NCBI GenBank assembly: GCA_021162285.1
Contig: JAGGYZ010000039.1
Span: 1 to 6,133 of the forward strand
Length of the DNA stretch: 6,133 bases
Reading direction: 5' to 3'
DNA from: Candidatus Fermentibacteraceae bacterium
GTDB taxonomy: Bacteria; Fermentibacterota; Fermentibacteria; Fermentibacterales; JCC-6
Shown: piece by piece, positions 4,640 to 6,133 of the stretch
Numbering within the stretch: the first letter of the stretch is position 1
How the letters are laid out: each line of letters opens with the position of its first letter
Program-made: the position numbers and the translations under genes
The notes under the pieces: generated by a model
Database searches by the model: none
The model's input: only the letters and a program-made list of their open reading frames with translations
What the model was told of the DNA's origin: nothing

Positions 4640-5608
4640 CTATTCCGGAGCAGGAGCCTGCATCTGAGAGGCAAAGCCCTGAAGCATCATGGCAAGAGGA
4701 ATAGTCTGATCCGGCTCACCGGTCATAAGGTTTTCTGCACCGTCGAAACCAAAGCCTGTTACGTAAACTCTGCCACCATCTTCAGCGGGATCGTTTGGAA
4801 GAACACTGGCTTCCATAATGGGAACGATGGGAAGTTCAGTGGAAATAACAGCAACTATGCTGCCCTTCTCAGGGTGAGATGCTGTGTACTGGTAGCAGTT
4901 AAGACCCTGTACTTCCACTTCCTCCATGCTGAATTCAGCCTCTTCAAGCTCTGTGATGAAATCCTGATATTCAGGATCTTCCGTGGGGTCGAAATCCATG
5001 TTCTGCTCGATCATCTCAGGATTGTCTGCGATCATCTGTTCAATAAGCTCTGGAACGCCGGCCATGTCAATAAGCATGAGCTGCGTATCCTGCATGATCT
5101 TGACCTGCTTGATGGCTGTAAGTGCGAGCATCATGTTTTCCATTGACTCTTCATTGCTCATGAAGCTGCCGTCTTCCGGCATGTTCTCTTCCAGATAGGT
5201 AACAGGATCAGCAACGAATTCTTCCATGTAAACGCTGCTTAGATCAATAAGCTCATCGAGAACACCTGTGTCAACAAGAACCTGTGCAACAGCTTCGCCA
5301 TCGGCTTCCACCTGGTACCAGAGGCAGGATACGCCTTCGTAGTCTTCCTCGGCTACGATGGAAAGCTTTACTTCACTGTCTTCGCCGTCAACACCGTAGG
5401 CAATCCACTGGCCGACTTCCGGTGCTGCAATCTCAAATCTGACATCTTCACCGTTGGCGTTTGATTCGCCAGCACCGTTGTTTTCAACCGCTTCACCGTT
5501 TCCGCCGTCTTCTACAGTTCCGTCAGCCGGTTCAGGATTTCCCTGATCGGCGCAACCGAAAGCAAATACAGCGATCAGAACAGCAAGCATCATCGTGATC
5601 TTAATCAT
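4640..5608 (-). CDS. Acidic predicted lipoprotein of unknown function
   Basis: A 322-residue exported protein. MIKITMMLAVLIAVFAFGC is a lipoprotein-like signal with Cys at 19; the lipobox (A-F-G-C) is relaxed. Residues 20-56 form a low-complexity linker rich in Gly, Glu, Asn and Ala, which would space the folded part from the membrane. The body starts at about 57 with a strand-rich section (VGQWIAYGVDG, then VKLSIVAEEDYEGVSCLWYQVEADGE), continues with a helical, Met- and Glu-rich middle (about 120-230, many Met-Glu and Pro-Glu-Met segments) and returns to strands (GLNCYQYTASHPEKGSIVAVISTELPI). That order is loosely like LolA-type periplasmic lipoproteins, but I cannot assign a family. The overall charge is strongly negative. 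The ATG at 5608 follows an AGAGGGG SD by about 6 nt. The gene is 54 nt after apt, with a hairpin between, and ends in a good terminator; co-transcription with apt is likely. Confidence 0.85.
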   Translation of the reverse strand: MIKITMMLAVLIAVFAFGCADQGNPEPADGTVEDGGNGEAVENNGAGESNANGEDVRFEIAAPEVGQWIAYGVDGEDSEVKLSIVAEEDYEGVSCLWYQVEADGEAVAQVLVDTGVLDELIDLSSVYMEEFVADPVTYLEENMPEDGSFMSNEESMENMMLALTAIKQVKIMQDTQLMLIDMAGVPELIEQMIADNPEMIEQNMDFDPTEDPEYQDFITELEEAEFSMEEVEVQGLNCYQYTASHPEKGSIVAVISTELPIVPIMEASVLPNDPAEDGGRVYVTGFGFDGAENLMTGEPDQTIPLAMMLQGFASQMQAPAPE

Positions 5609-5624
5609 TCTTTCCCCTCTGTTT

Positions 5625-5646
5625 GATCAGTTCTCACTAACTGATC
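5625..5646 (-). promoter_or_regulatory. Perfect hairpin in the apt-lipoprotein gap
   Basis: GATCAGTT (5625-5632) and AACTGATC (5639-5646) are perfect 8-bp inverted arms with a 6-nt loop. On the minus strand the hairpin ends about 8 nt before the SD of the lipoprotein gene and lacks a T-run, so it is not a standard terminator. It could be an operator, or a leader structure or processing site that sets the relative expression of apt and the lipoprotein. Confidence 0.5.
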
Positions 5647-5662
5647 CGTTTGATTCAACAAT

Positions 5663-6133
5663 TCAGTCTATCCGTATCAGTGAACGAACCTGAATACCCG
5701 AGTTTTCAATCTTTTCAGCACCGCCCAGGAACTTCAGATCCATAAGGAATGCAGCAGCAACTGGTATGCTTCCGTCACGCCTGATAAGCGCAGCCGAGGC
5801 AAGAACTGTGCCCCCCGTGGCAACAAGGTCGTCTATAATAAGCACCTTAGAACCCTCTGGAAGGGAATTGCGGTGCATCTCCACAGTGTTTGTACCGTAC
5901 TCCAGTGTGTAGTCTTCACTTAAAACTTCGGCAGGCAGCTTTCCAGGTTTTCTGATAAGAACCAGAGGTATGCCCAGCCTGTCCGCAACAATTCCTCCGA
6001 GCATGAATCCTCTGGATTCCACGGCGGCAACGGCATCGAATTCAATATCGTCGAGCATTCTCAGCAGATGTGTTACCGAGTCTCCAAGCGCACCGGGTTT
6101 TGTAAGAACAGTGGTAACATCCTTGAAAACAAT
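5663..6133 (-). CDS. apt: Adenine phosphoribosyltransferase, N-terminus beyond the window
   Basis: This cytoplasmic purine-salvage enzyme converts adenine and PRPP to AMP and pyrophosphate. 156 residues are visible and the frame is open to the window edge; about 20 N-terminal residues are missing. Visible landmarks, numbered from the first visible residue: VFKDVTTVL (2-10, family FKDITxLL), ESRGF (39-43), RKPGKLP (61-67), the EYGTNTVEMH flexible-loop region (78-87), and the PRPP-binding VLIIDDLVATGGT (97-109). The C-terminal LGGAEKIENSGIQVRSLIRI matches the usual end, so the 3' end is complete. All key residues of the PRPP loop are present. The acidic lipoprotein gene follows after 54 nt, probably on the same transcript. 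Confidence 0.96.
   Translation of the reverse strand: MVFKDVTTVLTKPGALGDSVTHLLRMLDDIEFDAVAAVESRGFMLGGIVADRLGIPLVLIRKPGKLPAEVLSEDYTLEYGTNTVEMHRNSLPEGSKVLIIDDLVATGGTVLASAALIRRDGSIPVAAAFLMDLKFLGGAEKIENSGIQVRSLIRID

Noticed and set aside
4592..5146. Plus-strand frame of 184 codons opposite the lipoprotein gene
   Set aside because: Antisense shadow; the minus-strand gene has an SD, a signal peptide and a terminator, while this frame has none.

Overview
This is a 6.1-kb bacterial chromosomal window of moderate GC, with housekeeping genes on the minus strand and one small accessory island in the middle. The host looks like an envelope-bearing, Gram-negative-type bacterium. Two proteins carry secretion or lipoprotein-like signals with relaxed lipoboxes, most genes have strong Shine-Dalgarno (SD) sequences, and there is a DUF4097-type surface protein. 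I cannot name the phylum; an uncultured lineage of the Bacteroidetes/Fibrobacteres type is a guess from overall style only.

Layout, left to right. (1) 1-615, minus: the first 205 residues of an unrecognised protein that runs off the window. Its start overlaps the rarA stop by 11 nt. (2) 605-1939, minus: rarA/mgsA, a complete AAA+ ATPase of replication-fork maintenance and recombination. (3) 1940-2126: intergenic, with a -10-like hexamer placed so that rarA could be leaderless. (4) 2127-2702, minus: the middle and C-terminal helix-turn-helix part of a SatD-like protein that seems to lack its N-terminal domain. (5) 2723-3158, plus: the only plus-strand genes, a DUF4258 + DUF2283 pair that looks like a toxin-antitoxin (TA) operon, with its own promoter and an inverted repeat between -35 and -10. 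(6) 3253-3477, minus: a lone antitoxin of the 'putative addiction module component' family with no toxin beside it. (7) 3478-3764: 287 bp without a convincing gene, ending in a 10-bp-stem hairpin. (8) 3765-4487, minus: a secreted DUF4097 protein with seven N-G-D turns, probably a beta-helix. (9) 4578-4613: an intrinsic-type terminator. (10) 4640-5608, minus: a very acidic predicted lipoprotein of unknown role. (11) 5663-6133, minus: apt, adenine phosphoribosyltransferase, lacking only its extreme N-terminus at the window edge.

How the genes fit together. apt and the acidic lipoprotein are probably co-transcribed (54-nt gap, no clear promoter, terminator after the lipoprotein). The DUF4097 gene starts a new unit. 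rarA and the unknown gene after it form a translationally coupled pair. Between these units, 2.1-3.7 kb is an accessory patch: a damaged regulator-like gene, an intact candidate TA pair on the opposite strand, and an orphan antitoxin. The most distinctive observations are the compact TA promoter/operator with an apparently leaderless first gene, and the truncated SatD-like gene abutting it.
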